This document shows positions 6,490 through 7,590 of a DNA stretch of 7,590 bases, one piece after another; positions within the stretch are counted from its first letter, which is position 1, and each line of letters opens with the position of its first letter. Source of the DNA: Bryobacteraceae bacterium (GTDB lineage: Bacteria > Acidobacteriota > Terriglobia > Bryobacterales > Bryobacteraceae); assembly GCA_030039005.1 (NCBI GenBank), contig JASHQT010000155.1, positions 1-7,590 of the forward strand. The letters are read 5' to 3'. Made by a program: the position numbers and the translations under genes. The notes below the pieces were generated by a model. The model saw only the letters and a program-made list of their open reading frames with translations. It did no database searches and had not been told where the DNA came from.

Positions 6490-7284
6490 TTATATCGGCA
6501 CTCCGCGCGAGCGCAGCACTTCTTCAATCGCTGAGAGGAGCTCTTCGCGCCTGAGGTTGGACCGGTCATTCTTAGCTCCGGCCGTAGCTTCGGCGGCTTC
6601 GGCGACCACCGGGCTCCCCGGCTGCATGCAGTTGCGCGACTGAACACCGTAGCGCCCGCGCGCTTCAAACAACTTCCACACTTCCTCGCGCGGCAGCACC
6701 TTGGGCCCGCCCAGCAGCTCGGCCACCAGCGTGATGCGTGCAAAATGCTCGACGGTTTCCATCTTGAAGAGCGCCTTGTAGACATCCTCGCCGTAACATA
6801 CGGATCCGTGGTTGCCCAGCAGAATCGCGTCGTAATTCGGGATGTAGGGCAGCATCCCTTCGGCCAGCGCGGGCGTCCCGGGCAATCCGTATTCGGCCAG
6901 CGGCACGCATCCAAGGCTGACGATCACTTCCGGCAGCAAAGCCAAATTCAGCGGACGCCCGGCCACGGCGAACCCGGTGGCGACCGGCGGATGGGCGTGC
7001 ACCACGGCGCACACGTCCGGGCGCATGCGGTAAATCGTGAGATGCATCCCAATCTCGGTGGTGCGCTCGCGCGCGCCCGCGATTCTGTTGCCCTCCGCAT
7101 CGCAGACGATCACGTCCTCGGCCGTCATCATCCCCTTGCTGACACCCGTGCAGGTGCAGAGAATGCGGCCTTCGTCCATGCGCACGCTGATGTTGCCGTC
7201 GTTGGCCGCTACCCATCCTTTTTGATAGATCAGCTTGCCGACTTCGAGGATGTCCTGGCGATACTGTTGCTCCGTCTTGGCCAT
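6490..7284 (-). CDS. Class II aldolase/adducin family protein (L-fuculose-phosphate aldolase-like)
   Basis: Read from ATG at 7284 this is a 264-residue cytoplasmic sugar-phosphate aldolase-type protein starting MAKTEQQYRQDILEVGK. Family features are the substrate-binding ANDGNIS (27-33), CTGVSKG (45-51), the TTE motif with candidate catalytic Glu77, the metal-binding HAHPP (H96 and H98) and LGNHG (H159). These correspond to E73, H92, H94 and H155 of E. coli FucA, so the zinc site looks complete; the SSE phosphate motif of FucA is TTE here. A C-terminal extension of about 50 residues (after about 213) exceeds the roughly 215-residue FucA core. An in-frame TTG at 7305 would add seven residues. 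I prefer the ATG because a TACAAT box sits between the two starts and family members usually begin near here. Related enzymes act on fuculose-, rhamnulose-, ribulose- or methylthioribulose-phosphates, so the substrate is not settled. The gene is convergent with the kinase-like gene, 20 nt apart. Confidence 0.88.
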   Translation of the reverse strand: MAKTEQQYRQDILEVGKLIYQKGWVAANDGNISVRMDEGRILCTCTGVSKGMMTAEDVIVCDAEGNRIAGARERTTEIGMHLTIYRMRPDVCAVVHAHPPVATGFAVAGRPLNLALLPEVIVSLGCVPLAEYGLPGTPALAEGMLPYIPNYDAILLGNHGSVCYGEDVYKALFKMETVEHFARITLVAELLGGPKVLPREEVWKLFEARGRYGVQSRNCMQPGSPVVAEAAEATAGAKNDRSNLRREELLSAIEEVLRSRGVPI

Positions 7285-7295
7285 CCGGAAACTCA

Positions 7296-7301
7296 ATTGT
7301 A
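7296..7301 (-). promoter_or_regulatory. Possible -10 box for the aldolase gene
   Basis: On the minus strand TACAAT (five of six consensus bases) ends 11 nt before the ATG at 7284, predicting a start of transcription about 5 nt before the ATG. No clear -35 box is visible. It lies downstream of the alternative TTG start at 7305, which is one reason to prefer the ATG. Confidence 0.4.
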
Positions 7302-7310
7302 CCAACGGGT

Positions 7311-7352
7311 CTTTCGGTGCTGCGAAGGAAGCTTTCGGGACTGCGAAAAAAC
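7311..7352. repeat. Two 21-bp imperfect direct repeats in the divergent promoter region (possible operator)
   Basis: Unit one (7311-7331) and unit two (7332-7352) are head-to-tail and share CTTTCGG, two variable bases, CTGCGAA, two variable bases, then AA. By eye 16 of 21 positions match. Each unit also contains TTCG and CGAA half-sites as a short inverted repeat (TTCG, 6 nt, CGAA). The 21-bp period equals two DNA turns, which would place two bound proteins on the same face. The pair lies between the two facing TACAAT boxes. Confidence 0.55.
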
Positions 7353-7357
7353 ATCGT

Positions 7358-7363
7358 TACAAT
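7358..7363 (+). promoter_or_regulatory. Possible -10 box giving a leaderless mRNA for the zinc-ribbon gene
   Basis: TACAAT (five of six consensus bases) is followed by six bases and then GTG at 7370. The usual 7-nt distance from the -10 box to +1 places the start of transcription exactly on the G of that GTG. No good -35 box is seen; the 21-bp repeats occupy that position. Confidence 0.4.
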
Positions 7364-7369
7364 GGTCGA

Positions 7370-7590
7370 GTGGATAAGAGGCGGATGTGCCCGAACTGCC
7401 GGGCCTTTGTGACCACCAGCGACCGGACATGCCCGTACTGCCAGGTTCCATTGGGTCCTCGCGCCGTAGATCGGCGTAATCCGGGCGAAATCTTAGGCGG
7501 CCTGATCCCCCAGGCGCGCTTTACAACGGTGATGATAATCCTCATCAACGCCGCGCTATTTCTAGTGCAGGAGTATTTTCCGCAATCGGG
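7370..7590 (+). CDS. N-terminus of a zinc-ribbon membrane protein, probably rhomboid-family intramembrane protease (3' end outside window)
   Basis: From GTG at 7370 the frame runs open to the window edge (73 codons). It encodes a zinc ribbon with two CxxC knuckles, CPNC (residues 7-10) and CPYC (21-24), then a linker GPRAVDRRNPGEILGG, then the start of a hydrophobic membrane segment (FTTVMIILINAALFLVQ, about 51-67). A zinc ribbon followed by ARFTTVMIxLIN at the first membrane helix is the layout I associate with acidobacterial rhomboid-family serine proteases, but the GxSG and His catalytic residues would lie beyond the window, so the assignment is provisional. The start could be GTG 7370 (MDKRRMCPNC, matching a leaderless promoter) or ATG 7385, which has a purine-rich AAGAGG just upstream at very short spacing. 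It is divergent from the aldolase gene, with a shared 85-bp control region. Confidence 0.6.
   Translation, partial: MDKRRMCPNCRAFVTTSDRTCPYCQVPLGPRAVDRRNPGEILGGLIPQARFTTVMIILINAALFLVQEYFPQS

Noticed and set aside
6745..7377. Plus-strand 210-codon frame opposite the aldolase gene
   Set aside because: The aldolase has complete active-site motifs; the opposite frame is rich in His/Arg/Gln with no domain signature.

Overview
The window reads like a GC-rich chromosome segment from an Acidobacteriota bacterium, most likely of the Bryobacterales/Solibacter type. This assignment comes from the style of several proteins: a PcrA tail followed by a tiny Lys/Arg-rich protein, an APC permease with an enlarged first loop, a signal-peptide-bearing tricorn-like protease, a membrane-anchored Ser/Thr-kinase-like protein with a Pro/Ala-rich C-tail, and a zinc-ribbon protein typical of rhomboid-type membrane proteins. 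It rests on remembered family features, not on a search.

Layout. Positions 1-141 are the last 46 codons of a PcrA/UvrD-type helicase (the RNA-polymerase-binding Tudor-like tail). A 52-residue, about 40% Lys/Arg protein follows 12 nt later (154-312). A short hairpin then precedes an amino-acid permease (385-1878). A secreted tricorn-protease homologue (1921-5196) follows, with a perfect AGGAGG ribosome site. Next comes a kinase-like gene (5270-6469) whose whole ATP-binding N-lobe is missing. All of these are on the plus strand. A class II aldolase (7284-6490) runs convergently to the kinase, and divergently to the start of a zinc-ribbon membrane protein, probably a rhomboid-family protease (7370 to the window edge).

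How the genes may work together. The permease and tricorn genes are 42 nt apart and may form a peptide and amino-acid scavenging pair: extracytoplasmic peptide cleavage plus amino-acid transport. The helicase and the small basic protein look like one transcription unit. The kinase, aldolase and zinc-ribbon genes have no obvious pathway link.

The points most worth a second look are: (1) the N-lobe-less kinase, which has an Asn in place of the HRDLK lysine and what may be an in-frame N-lobe relic just upstream; (2) the 85-bp divergent region between the aldolase and the zinc-ribbon gene, where two 21-bp imperfect direct repeats sit between two TACAAT boxes placed to give leaderless or nearly leaderless mRNAs; (3) in-frame tandem DNA repeats encoding a hydrophilic linker inside the tricorn protein; (4) the uncharacterised small basic protein behind pcrA. 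I saw no CRISPR array, insertion sequence, tRNA or rRNA. No stretch longer than 300 bases lacks a gene.
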